The notes under the pieces were generated by a model. It worked only from the letters and a program-made list of their open reading frames with translations. It ran no database searches and had not been told where the DNA came from. Below, one piece after another: positions 17,003 to 24,035 of a DNA stretch of 29,471 nt. Origin of the DNA: an uncultured Pseudomonadota bacterium (GTDB lineage Bacteria; Pseudomonadota; Gammaproteobacteria; Steroidobacterales; Steroidobacteraceae); the NCBI GenBank assembly GCA_946479515.1, contig CAMLGF010000045.1:1-29471 (forward strand), read 5' to 3'. A program made the translations under genes and the position numbers. Every line of letters starts with the position of its first letter. Within the stretch, counting starts at the first letter, position 1.

Positions 17003-17127
17003 GGCGAGGGCATCATAGAACGAGACGCAGGGCGCAGCTTGCGGGCGACACCTGTTGTTTGCTTCCCGGCGCTTGGATACTGTGCGAACGCTGCTTCCGG
17101 CAGGATCGGGAAATCGAGGGACGTCAG

Positions 17128-18699
17128 GTGAAAACCACCTCTAAATTCAGGATGTTGCTGTTTCCGATGGTCGTTTCGCTGGCGGGCTGCGGCGGAGGCG
17201 GCAATGGCGGCGGTACCGTCCCCACCCCTGTTCAGGGTTCCACCGGAACCAGCTGGCGCCAGGGTGTGTTCCAGCCGCCGGCCACATTCAAGAGCCGCTG
17301 CGCCAACCCGCGCAGTGGCACCAGCGATCTACGCGGCACGGTCAAGGACGAGAACAACTGGCTGCGCTCCTGGACGAACGACACCTATCTCTGGTTCAGC
17401 GAGGTCACGGACCGAGATCCGGGCGCCTACGCGAATGCCCTCGACTACTTCGACACGCTCAGGACCACGGCCACCACGGCGTCAGGCCAGGCAAAGGACA
17501 AATTCCATTTCACGTACGACACCGATGACTGGCAGGCGCTGTCCGAAGGCGGCATTTCCTCCGGTTATGGCGCGTCCTTCGAAGTCATTTCGCCGCGACC
17601 GCCGCGCCGCATCGTGGTGGGGTTCGTGGAGGCCGATGCACCCGCGTTCGGCGAGCTGCAGCGCGGCGACGAGATCCTGCAGGTGGACGGCGCCGACGCC
17701 ATCAACGGGAACACCAGTGCGATAGTCGATACCCTCAATGCCGGGCTCTTCCCGGGCAACGTCGGCGAGACGCACTCCTTCCTGGTGCGCGCGCCCGATG
17801 GACAGCAACGCACGGTGACGCTGACCTCCGAGGAAATATTCAACGACCCCGTACCGATGGCCGCAACCTTCACCACCGGGAGCGGTACCGTTGGCTATCT
17901 ACTGTTCAACGATCATTCCGCCGTGGCCGAGACCGAGCTGGACGGCGCCATCAGCAACCTGTCGGCGCAGGGAGTCGATGACCTGATCCTCGACCTGCGC
18001 TACAACGGCGGCGGCTATCTCGACATCGCCAGCGAGGCGGCCTACATGGTCGCCAACCCCACGCTCACTGCGGGCAAGATCTTCGAGCGCATGGAGTTCA
18101 ACAGCAAGCATGTGGGCGTGAACCCGATCACCGGCGGCTCCATCACCCCCACCCCGTTTCACACGACGCGGCAATTCGACGGGAGTTCGCCGCTGCCGAC
18201 GCTGTCGCTGGACCGCGTTTACGTGATCACGGGACCCGGCACCTGCTCGGCCAGCGAGGCCATCATCAACGGGCTGCGCGGCGCGGGTGTGCAGGTCTAC
18301 CAGATCGGCTCGACCACCTGCGGCAAGCCGTATGGGTTCTATCCCACGGACAACTGCGGCACCACGTACTTCTCGATCCAGTTCCGCGGCGAGAACGATG
18401 CCGGCTTCGGCGATTACTCCGATGGCTTCTCGCCGGCCAACACCACCAGCAACGCTGGCACCCTGGTGCCCGGCTGTTCGGTCGCGGACGACTTCGATCA
18501 CGAACTCGGCGATCCGGAGGAGCGGCGCATCGCCGCGGCGCTGGCGTTCCGAGCCAGCAACAATCAGAGCTGCCCCGCGGCCTCGGGCGTGACCGATCCT
18601 CGACTGTCGAAGATGTCGTATCAGAACGCGCCGGACCGGGCGATGTGGGTGTCCAAGCCGGCCGCCCGCATGAACCGTATCCTGCGTCGCGCGGGTTGA
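17128..18699 (+). CDS. S41-family (carboxy-terminal processing) peptidase, predicted lipoprotein
   Basis: 523 residues from a GTG at 17128 with GAGGG 7 nt upstream. Residues 1-21 are a lipoprotein signal ending in the lipobox SLAGC (lipidated C21), followed by a Gly-rich tether. A PDZ-like region lies around 155-235 (LQRGDEILQVDGADA at about 177-191). The S41 core (about 250-490) has DLRYNGGGYLD, the nucleophile S374 in TCSASEA and the general-base lysine K400 in TTCGKPYGF, so the Ser-Lys dyad is intact. Cysteines near the active site (C373, C399, and NCGTT) may form disulfides. Predicted to be anchored in the periplasm or outer membrane; substrate unknown. An upstream ATG at 16981 in frame overlaps the kinase start and is rejected. 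Confidence 0.9.
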   Translation: MKTTSKFRMLLFPMVVSLAGCGGGGNGGGTVPTPVQGSTGTSWRQGVFQPPATFKSRCANPRSGTSDLRGTVKDENNWLRSWTNDTYLWFSEVTDRDPGAYANALDYFDTLRTTATTASGQAKDKFHFTYDTDDWQALSEGGISSGYGASFEVISPRPPRRIVVGFVEADAPAFGELQRGDEILQVDGADAINGNTSAIVDTLNAGLFPGNVGETHSFLVRAPDGQQRTVTLTSEEIFNDPVPMAATFTTGSGTVGYLLFNDHSAVAETELDGAISNLSAQGVDDLILDLRYNGGGYLDIASEAAYMVANPTLTAGKIFERMEFNSKHVGVNPITGGSITPTPFHTTRQFDGSSPLPTLSLDRVYVITGPGTCSASEAIINGLRGAGVQVYQIGSTTCGKPYGFYPTDNCGTTYFSIQFRGENDAGFGDYSDGFSPANTTSNAGTLVPGCSVADDFDHELGDPEERRIAAALAFRASNNQSCPAASGVTDPRLSKMSYQNAPDRAMWVSKPAARMNRILRRAG

Positions 18700-18706
18700 C
18701 CACGCT

Positions 18707-19108
18707 TCACTCGCGGTCGAACCGCAGGTTGACTACCACCTCTGGCAACAGGGGCGATGGATCGAAATAACTGCCATCGTCGTGCGAGCATGCAACGCTA
18801 CCGGCGATCACGTAGTGCGGAGTGCGATCGATGTCCAGGCGGAAGACCTTGCGCGATTCCGCCTTGCCGCGCAGTTCCCGGGGCAGGTGGACGATCACCT
18901 CGTCGGTGAGCGCCTGCTCCACGGTGAAATCACTGAACCATGCCGGCAGCGACAGCCATACCACGCCGCGGAACACGAGCTCGATCCGCTTTGGGCCGCC
19001 GTCATCACGATCCGCAGAGCGCAGCAGCAGCACTCCGTGGTGCTGGTGGAACAGGGAAATGCCGAACAGGCCGTTGAATCGAGCCGGAAGCGCCAGGGAG
19101 CCAGTCAT
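18707..19108 (-). CDS. Unknown protein at the end of the heme A / oxidase assembly operon
   Basis: 133 residues, 12 nt after the ctaB stop and on the same strand, so probably co-transcribed. Predicted mostly beta: VLLLRSADR, RIELVFRGVVWLSLPAWFSDF, EVIVHLPREL, SRKVFRLD, HYVIAGSVACSHDDGSYF. No signal peptide, membrane segment or motif that I recognise. In Pseudomonas-type clusters this place is taken by a SCO/SenC copper chaperone, but this protein has no CxxxC motif. Convergent with the S41 peptidase, 7 nt apart. No good ribosome site is seen. Confidence 0.6.
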   Translation of the reverse strand: MTGSLALPARFNGLFGISLFHQHHGVLLLRSADRDDGGPKRIELVFRGVVWLSLPAWFSDFTVEQALTDEVIVHLPRELRGKAESRKVFRLDIDRTPHYVIAGSVACSHDDGSYFDPSPLLPEVVVNLRFDRE

Positions 19109-19120
19109 GCGTGGCGCGCG

Positions 19121-20023
19121 TCACCAGGTACGCGGCAGATAGTGATCGACGAGCAATGCGGCGAACAGCCACATGAGATAGCTGATCGAGAAACGGAACA
19201 CCTTCATCGGCAGGTGCGCCCGATCGCTGATCTTCAGCTGGAAGGCATGCCAGACGAACATCGCGTTGAGCACCAGCGCGACGGCGAGATACGGCAGGCC
19301 GCTCATGCCGGTGACGAAGGGCATGAGCGTCACGGCCACCAGCAGCAGCGTGTACAACAGCACCTGGAGGCGGGTGAAAGCGACGCCGTGCGTGACGGGC
19401 AGCATCGGAATGCCGACCTTGGCGTACTCGTCCTTGCGAGCGATGGCCAGGGCCCAGAAGTGCGGTGGTGTCCAGACGAACACGATGAGAAAAAGCAGCA
19501 ACGCGTTGGCGTCGACGGTTCCGGTGACGGCGGCCCAACCGAGCACCGGCGGCGCGGCACCGGCGGCGCCGCCGATCACGATGTTCTGCGACGTCGCGCG
19601 CTTCAGCCACACCGTGTAGATGACCGCATAGCCGATCAGCGAGGCGAAGGTGAGCAGCGCCGTGAGGGTGTTCACCAGCGTCACGAGCAGGGTCATCGAA
19701 AGAACGCAGAGTGCGGCGGAGAAAGTCAGCGCGGCGCGCGGCGAGAGCTTGCCCGTGGGCAGCGGCCGGCGCTTGGTGCGCGACATCTGCGCGTCGATGC
19801 GTTCATCGAGCACGTGGTTGATGACGGCCGCGCTGGCGGCGGCCAGGCCGATTCCCAGATTGCCGAAGAACAATGCGTCCCAGGGCGGCTGGCCGGGGAC
19901 CGCGAGCAGCGTGCCTACGATGGACGTGAACACGATGAGCATCACCACGCGCGGCTTGGTCAGCTCATAGAAGCTTCGCCAGCGCGCGCGGGGGGCGTCG
20001 ATGATGTGCTCGGTGGTGGCCAT
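19121..20023 (-). CDS. ctaB: Protoheme IX farnesyltransferase (heme O synthase)
   Basis: 300 residues with about nine membrane helices. It transfers farnesyl diphosphate to heme b to make heme O, the precursor of heme A for the oxidase. The prenyltransferase motif [23 protein letters not shown] at about 75-97 contains the D-x-x-x-D Mg-diphosphate site and the RTxxRPLP signature; [11 protein letters not shown] in the second half is also diagnostic (second loop DEY). I chose the ATG at 20021-20023, giving [15 protein letters not shown] and the usual N-terminus; the frame is open to 20134 but overlaps ctaA. It lies 55 nt after ctaA in the same operon. Confidence 0.95.
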   Translation of the reverse strand: MATTEHIIDAPRARWRSFYELTKPRVVMLIVFTSIVGTLLAVPGQPPWDALFFGNLGIGLAAASAAVINHVLDERIDAQMSRTKRRPLPTGKLSPRAALTFSAALCVLSMTLLVTLVNTLTALLTFASLIGYAVIYTVWLKRATSQNIVIGGAAGAAPPVLGWAAVTGTVDANALLLFLIVFVWTPPHFWALAIARKDEYAKVGIPMLPVTHGVAFTRLQVLLYTLLLVAVTLMPFVTGMSGLPYLAVALVLNAMFVWHAFQLKISDRAHLPMKVFRFSISYLMWLFAALLVDHYLPRTW

Positions 20024-20078
20024 GGGTGGTACCCCGCTGGGGCGCGGCAGTTTAGCCCAAGTGCCCCGCCAGAAGGCG

Positions 20079-21092
20079 TCAGCGGAAGTCGGCGACCGGC
20101 CGCAGCCTGCGGTTGAGGTAAACGGTCGCGGCAACCAGCAGGGCGGCCCCAGCGTTATGTGCCGCCGCCAGCTCGAGCGGAAAGGCGCGCAGCACCATGA
20201 AGACGGCGATGCCGACCTGCAAGGCCAGGGCAGCCACTACCAGAAATCCGGCCCGGCGGGCGCCACGCTCCAGCCGGAATGCCGCGAAGGCGGCCAGCAG
20301 CAGCAGCAACGACGCGACCACCGCGCCGACGCGATGGGTGAAGTGAATGGCGACACGCGCGGGATGGTCGAGTACCCCACCGGCGTAGTTGATGCCCAGA
20401 CCGCGCCACAGCACGAAGGCATCCTGGAAGTCGGCGTCGGGCACCCAGGCGTTCTGGCAGCGCGGCAGGTCCGGGCAGGCCACCGCGGCATAGTTCGAAC
20501 TGGTCCAGCCACCGAGAAAGATCTGCAGGAACAGCGCAGCCAGGGCGAGGCCGGCCAGCAGCCGCGCGCGTCCGCCCCTCTCCATGAGGCGGTTGCCGGC
20601 CAGCACACTGTGCCCGTCGACGGGTCGGTCGAGCGCGCGCATCGACAGCCACAGCCACAGCAGGCAGGCGAAAGTAGTTAGTCCGCCGAGCAGATGCCCG
20701 GTGACGATCAGCGGCTTGAGCAGCCAGGTCACGGTGAGCATGCCGAGAATTCCCTGGGCGACGACCAGGGGCACCAGCGCGACGGCCAGCCAGAGATTCA
20801 CGCCGCGCTGACGGCGCGCGCGGATCGCGAGCACGGCGATGGCCACGCACAGCAGCCCCAGCGTGCTCGCGAAGTAGCGATGAACCATCTCCACCCATGC
20901 CTTGCGGACGTCGAGCGGCGTGGCGTAGTGCTCCGCGTTGCCCGTGGGCGCGATGTGGCCGAAACAGCCGGGCCAGTCCGGGCAGCCCAGGCCGGAGTTC
21001 GACAGGCGCGTGTAACCGCCGAGCACCACCACGCCAAGACACAGAACGGCGGCGACCAGCGCCAGCCTGCGGATCCAGATCACTTCTCGCAT
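20079..21092 (-). CDS. ctaA: Heme A synthase (COX15/CtaA type)
   Basis: 337 residues, eight membrane helices in two four-helix halves. It oxidises the C8 methyl of heme O to a formyl group, giving heme A. The conserved heme-ligand histidines are visible: EMVHRYFAS (first half), [21 protein letters not shown] and AAHNAGAA. The extracytoplasmic loop between helices 1 and 2 has [10 protein letters not shown] with a cysteine pair, and the matching loop of the second half CPDLPRCQN has another, as in other members. The stop-start spacing to the thioredoxin-like gene upstream is 3 nt. Confidence 0.95.
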   Translation of the reverse strand: MREVIWIRRLALVAAVLCLGVVVLGGYTRLSNSGLGCPDWPGCFGHIAPTGNAEHYATPLDVRKAWVEMVHRYFASTLGLLCVAIAVLAIRARRQRGVNLWLAVALVPLVVAQGILGMLTVTWLLKPLIVTGHLLGGLTTFACLLWLWLSMRALDRPVDGHSVLAGNRLMERGGRARLLAGLALAALFLQIFLGGWTSSNYAAVACPDLPRCQNAWVPDADFQDAFVLWRGLGINYAGGVLDHPARVAIHFTHRVGAVVASLLLLLAAFAAFRLERGARRAGFLVVAALALQVGIAVFMVLRAFPLELAAAHNAGAALLVAATVYLNRRLRPVADFR

Positions 21093-21095
21093 GGT

Positions 21096-21683
21096 TCAGC
21101 CGATGTGCGACAACTTGAGGAGCTTCTTCAGGTCGCTCAACAGGTCCTTGTTGATGACCCTGGTGGCGTCGTGACGCATCATCAGATTGACCAGTGGATC
21201 GACGATGTACAACGACGTCGCCCGGTCGCCCGGAAACTGCGCCAGGAATGTACCGGCCGCCGGCGACGACGCGTCGAGCACGATCAACCCGGGCTGTTCA
21301 CTGTCGAGATACTGCTGATCGCAGCAGTTTGCCGACGCGAGGAACACCCGCTGCACGCGATCCATGTCCTTGCCCACGGCCAGGCGGGTCTGGCGCCCGT
21401 ACGTGAGCGCGGTGCGGCAGGCCGCATCGCAGGCGCCGTCACCTATGTAAATGAGACTCCACTTGTCCTGGAAGATCTCCGCCCCGGTGGTGCCGCCGCC
21501 GATGCGCGCGAGCCCCGCGACGTTCAGCGGGCGCGCCGGATGAATCAGCTCACCTTTCGCGGACGAGCCCGACGGACTCCAGATGCCGCCGTAGTACAGC
21601 GCGAACACCACCGCGACGGGCAGGAGGAACATGGCCGCGATGAGCAGGAAATTTCGCCGTCCCCGGGCGCGTGCATCTGACAT
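21096..21683 (-). CDS. Thioredoxin-like cytochrome oxidase assembly protein (PA0111-like position)
   Basis: 195 residues. One membrane helix (about 11-31: NFLLIAAMFLLPVAVVFALYY), then a soluble thioredoxin-like domain facing the periplasm. A CxxxC pair (C85 and C89 in GDGACDAACR) follows the strand KWSLIYIG, as in SCO proteins, and an extra CC pair sits at 120-121. H171 in VDPLVNLMMRH could be the third copper ligand, though the spacing differs from classical SCO. Its place between SURF1 and ctaA is that of the small membrane-anchored thioredoxin-like protein of Pseudomonas-type cox clusters. The ATG overlaps the SURF1 stop by one nt (TGATG). Confidence 0.85.
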   Translation of the reverse strand: MSDARARGRRNFLLIAAMFLLPVAVVFALYYGGIWSPSGSSAKGELIHPARPLNVAGLARIGGGTTGAEIFQDKWSLIYIGDGACDAACRTALTYGRQTRLAVGKDMDRVQRVFLASANCCDQQYLDSEQPGLIVLDASSPAAGTFLAQFPGDRATSLYIVDPLVNLMMRHDATRVINKDLLSDLKKLLKLSHIG

Positions 21684-22414
21684 CAGGACACCTTGCGAAA
21701 ATTGAGACCGAAGTAGAGCACGAGCAAAACCAGGGCAAAACCCCACCACTGGATTGCATAGGAGAAGTGTCGCGCAGGATCGAGGCCCGGCGGCTTCCAG
21801 TCGCGGACGTAGCCATCGGGCTGCTGCGGATCGAGCAGCAGAACCCGCCGGGGTATCCGTTCGCCCAGGGCAGACTCAAGGTCCTGCGGCTGCGGGAAAC
21901 TGGTGACCTTGGGCCACGCGTCGCCCTCGGCTGGCGGCGAGCGACCGCTGGCCAAGCCCGCCACCGGCAACTCATCGACGCGCCCAACGAGCGTCACGGC
22001 TTCCGCTCCGTGCAATGAAATGTCCGGCAGCTGCTCGCGAAAGCCGGAGAACGGCACCCACCCGCGGTTCACCAGGATGCGCCGACCATCGTCGAGAATG
22101 GCCGGCGTCAACACTTCATATCCCGGCTTGCCCTGGTACGACATGTTGTCGAGCAGGAACTGGTGCCGGGCGTCGTAGCGTGCGGGAAAAGCCAGGCGCG
22201 TGAATCTCGGAATTGAGTCGAAATTCGGCGGATGGCCGCTGTATTGCGGTTCGGGCGCTCGATCGAATGTATCCCAGAGGGCTTGCTTGGCCTCGCCCCG
22301 ATGCCACTGCCAACGGCCGAGACTCACGAACGCGGCGAGTAGGACGAGGGTGGCAAGGGTCATCGGCCAGGACGGCGAGAACACCCTGCCAAAGGCTGAA
22401 AACCGGACCGGCAT
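21683..22414 (-). CDS. SURF1 family cytochrome c oxidase assembly protein
   Basis: 243 residues with the family topology: membrane helix near the N-terminus (about 17-35, TLATLVLLAAFVSLGRWQWHR; the GxWQxxR signature), a long extracytoplasmic domain, and a second helix near the C-terminus (HFSYAIQWWGFALVLLVLYF). RILVNRGWVP and HFSYAIQWW are strongly diagnostic of SURF1/Shy1, which delivers heme A to subunit I. First gene of the leftward assembly operon (SURF1, thioredoxin-like, ctaA, ctaB, unknown), starting only 29 nt from the divergent DUF2909 gene. Confidence 0.94.
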   Translation of the reverse strand: MPVRFSAFGRVFSPSWPMTLATLVLLAAFVSLGRWQWHRGEAKQALWDTFDRAPEPQYSGHPPNFDSIPRFTRLAFPARYDARHQFLLDNMSYQGKPGYEVLTPAILDDGRRILVNRGWVPFSGFREQLPDISLHGAEAVTLVGRVDELPVAGLASGRSPPAEGDAWPKVTSFPQPQDLESALGERIPRRVLLLDPQQPDGYVRDWKPPGLDPARHFSYAIQWWGFALVLLVLYFGLNFRKVS

Positions 22415-22443
22415 GGGGCCGGGAAGTATAGAGTGCGCACCCT

Positions 22444-22656
22444 ATGGACGTGATCAAGATTCTGGTGCTCGCCTGCCTCGCGGCCATTGTCTTCAGCCTC
22501 GGCAGTGCGTTGTTCCACCTGTCCCGCGGCAAGGGCGATCCGAAGAAGATGGTCCGGGCACTCACCATCCGCGTGGGGTTATCCGTGGCGCTGTTCATTC
22601 TGTTAATGCTGGCCTGGTACAACGGCCTGATCAGCCCCCATGGCATCGGCAATTGA
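22444..22656 (+). CDS. DUF2909 family twin-helix membrane protein
   Basis: 70 residues with two membrane helices (about 4-25 and 42-62: LVLACLAAIVFSLGSALFHL and ALTIRVGLSVALFILLMLAWYNG) joined by a short loop, GKGDPKKMVRALTIRVGLS. LFxLxxxKGDxKKMVRALTxRVGLSVxLF is the family pattern. It is found beside SURF1 and coxC in many gamma- and betaproteobacteria, so a role in oxidase assembly is presumed; the exact function is not known. No ribosome site is apparent; a TATAGA at 22427-22432 may be the -10 element, which would leave almost no 5' leader. Confidence 0.9.
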   Translation: MDVIKILVLACLAAIVFSLGSALFHLSRGKGDPKKMVRALTIRVGLSVALFILLMLAWYNGLISPHGIGN

Positions 22657-22667
22657 GCAGTTCATCC

Positions 22668-22696
22668 TTGCCGGACCCCAGCTGGTCGGCTACATT
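22668..22696 (+). promoter_or_regulatory. Candidate sigma-70 promoter of the asd leader
   Basis: TTGCCG (22668-22673), a 17-nt spacer, TACATT (22691-22696): 4/6 matches to each hexamer with optimal spacing. Transcription would start near 22702-22705, just before the leader-peptide ATG at 22706. This separates asd transcription from the DUF2909 gene that ends at 22656. A prediction from pattern only. Confidence 0.5.
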
Positions 22697-22705
22697 TCGC
22701 GCCCC

Positions 22706-22780
22706 ATGCAACGCCCGACCCTCAAAAAGACGCTCAAGACCAAGCCCCAGGGGGCCTTGGAATCTTGCGCGCGCAGCTGA
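22706..22780 (+). CDS. Leader peptide of the asd attenuator (Thr/Lys-rich, 24 residues)
   Basis: A 24-codon ORF starting at ATG 22706 and ending at TGA 22780, too short for usual gene finders. Residues 5-13 read TLKKTLKTK: three Thr and four Lys among nine, which is far from chance for a high-GC genome with few AAA/AAG codons. Both amino acids are end products of the pathway served by asd, and the last control codons (AAG ACC AAG, 22736-22744) overlap the first strand of the attenuator hairpins. No ribosome site is seen, but the predicted transcription start is only a few nt upstream, so it could be translated as a leaderless message. The peptide itself probably has no function beyond sensing charged tRNA. 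Confidence 0.7.
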   Translation: MQRPTLKKTLKTKPQGALESCARS

Positions 22781-22837
22781 GAAGGCGAGCGACGGATACC
22801 CAAGGCCCCGCGAGGCAACCCGCGGGGCCTTTTCTTT
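22740..22837 (+). promoter_or_regulatory. Transcription attenuator upstream of asd with mutually exclusive hairpins
   Basis: Four segments are visible. Segment 1 (CCAAGCCCC, 22740-22748) can pair with segment 2 (GGGGCCTTGG, 22751-22760) as a pause hairpin with one bulge. Segment 2 is perfectly complementary over 10 bp to segment 3 (CCAAGGCCCC, 22800-22809): the antiterminator. Segment 3 is also part of the terminator stem AAGGCCCCGCG (22802-22812) with CGCGGGGCCTT (22821-22831), loop 8 nt, followed by TTTTCTTT. A ribosome stalled at the Thr/Lys codons would cover segment 1 and free segment 2 to form the antiterminator, allowing asd transcription; with ample charged tRNA the terminator forms. 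The pairings are seen; the mechanism is inferred from the his/thr/leu leader paradigm. Confidence 0.75.
22802..22837 (+). terminator. Intrinsic terminator in the asd leader
   Basis: Perfect 11-bp GC-rich stem (22802-22812 with 22821-22831), 8-nt loop AGGCAACC and U-run TTTTCTTT (22830-22837), ending 12 nt before the asd start codon. The ribosome site GGAG (22838-22841) follows directly. Its position between promoter and gene marks it as a regulated terminator, not simply the end of the DUF2909 transcript. Confidence 0.85.
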
Positions 22838-22849
22838 GGAGCTACTGAA

Positions 22850-23905
22850 ATGTCATCGACCCCACTGAAGTCGGACGACCCGACCGTGCGAAACAAGAAG
22901 ATTCCCGTCGTCGCCATCGCCGGGGCTACCGGCGCCGTCGGCGTCGAGCTCATGCAATGCCTCGAGCAGCGCAACTTTCCGCTGGCCGAGCTGCGCCTGC
23001 TGGCGAGCGCGCGCTCGGTGGGCAAGAAGATGAAATTTCGCGGCGCGGACGTCGCCGTGCAGGAGCTGACCGACGACAGCCTGAAGGGCGTGGACATCGC
23101 GTTGTTCTCCGCGGGCGGCGCGCAGTCCAAGCGTTTCGCGCCCGCCGCCGTGAAGGCCGGCGCCGTGGTGGTCGACAACTCCTCCGCATTCCGGATGGAT
23201 CCGAACACACCGCTCGTGGTGCCCGAGATCAACTCCGGCGCGCTGGCGAAGCACAACGGCATCATCGCCAACCCGAACTGCGTGGCCATCGTCGCAGCGA
23301 CGCCGCTCTGGCCGCTGCACCAGAAGAAGCGCATCGCGCGCATCACCATGGCGACCTACCAGGCCGCTTCAGGCGCCGGCGCCGCCGCCATGGAAGAACT
23401 CAGCGAGTCGACCAAGGCGTTCCTCGAGGGCCGCAAGTTCGAGCCCAAGGTGCTGCCGCATCCGTACGCATTCAATGTTTTCTCGCACAACACCAGGGTC
23501 GACCCGGAGACGGGCTACAACGAGGAAGAGACCAAGGTGATTCAGGAGACGCGCAAGATCTTCGGCGAGCCGGACCTGCGCGTGACCGCGACCTGCGTGC
23601 GTGTGCCAGTACTGCGCGCGCATTGCATCGCGCTCAACATCGAGTTCGAGGAGGCGATGTCCGTGGCCGAGGCGCGTGAGATCCTGGCGAAGGCCCCGGG
23701 CGTGCGCGTCGTCGACGAGCTCGAACGCAACTACTTCCCGATGCCCGTGGACGCCAGCGGCAAGGACGAGATCCTCGTCGGCCGCATGCGCAAGGACGTC
23801 AGCGATCCGAGCGGCAAGACGCTCGCATTGTTCGTCGCCGGCGATCAGCTGCGCAAGGGCGCGGCGCTGAACGCGGTGCAGATCGCGGAGAAGCTCCTGG
23901 GTTAG
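22850..23905 (+). CDS. asd: Aspartate-semialdehyde dehydrogenase
   Basis: 351 residues. It reduces aspartyl-4-phosphate to aspartate semialdehyde with NADPH, the branch point to lysine/diaminopimelate, threonine, methionine and isoleucine. Residues 25-31 (GATGAVG) are the NADP loop; the catalytic cysteine is C144 in NPNC, and the substrate and base residues R251 and H258 lie in RVPVLRAHC. An extra N-terminal tail of about 17 residues (SSTPLKSDDPTVRNKK) precedes the core; the ATG at 22850 has GGAG 8 nt upstream, so this start is well supported. Expression is probably controlled by the Thr/Lys attenuator just upstream, and a strong terminator follows at 23962. Confidence 0.97.
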   Translation: MSSTPLKSDDPTVRNKKIPVVAIAGATGAVGVELMQCLEQRNFPLAELRLLASARSVGKKMKFRGADVAVQELTDDSLKGVDIALFSAGGAQSKRFAPAAVKAGAVVVDNSSAFRMDPNTPLVVPEINSGALAKHNGIIANPNCVAIVAATPLWPLHQKKRIARITMATYQAASGAGAAAMEELSESTKAFLEGRKFEPKVLPHPYAFNVFSHNTRVDPETGYNEEETKVIQETRKIFGEPDLRVTATCVRVPVLRAHCIALNIEFEEAMSVAEAREILAKAPGVRVVDELERNYFPMPVDASGKDEILVGRMRKDVSDPSGKTLALFVAGDQLRKGAALNAVQIAEKLLG

Positions 23906-23961
23906 ATTTGACGAGGGGAGAGGCCGTTCAGCGAGGCCACGTCACTTCGACGATGATTCAG

Positions 23962-23987
23962 ACGGGCGCGCTAGCGCCCGTTTTTTT
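23962..23987 (+). terminator. Intrinsic terminator after asd
   Basis: ACGGGCGC (23962-23969), loop GCTA, GCGCCCGT (23974-23981), followed by a run of seven T (23981-23987). It lies 56 nt after the asd stop. There is no T-run in the opposite direction, so it does not serve the convergent leuA. Confidence 0.93.
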
Positions 23988-24035
23988 AACGACGCGAATC
24001 GAAACGGACGATGTCCGGCGCGAGATCGCGCACGA

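Noticed and set aside
16981..17127. An in-frame upstream ATG extending the S41 peptidase by 49 residues.
   Set aside because: It overlaps the start of the divergent kinase gene, its product is Arg/Cys-rich, and it would bury the lipoprotein signal; the GTG at 17128 has a good ribosome site.
22802..22837. The hairpin before asd could be merely the terminator of the DUF2909 gene.
   Set aside because: It lies 146 nt after the DUF2909 stop and 12 nt before asd, downstream of a promoter-like element, and its 5' strand has a perfect alternative partner at 22751-22760. A plain terminator would not need these.
23962..23987. The asd terminator as a shared bidirectional terminator for convergent asd and leuA.
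   Set aside because: The opposite strand has no U-run after the stem, so it acts only for asd.
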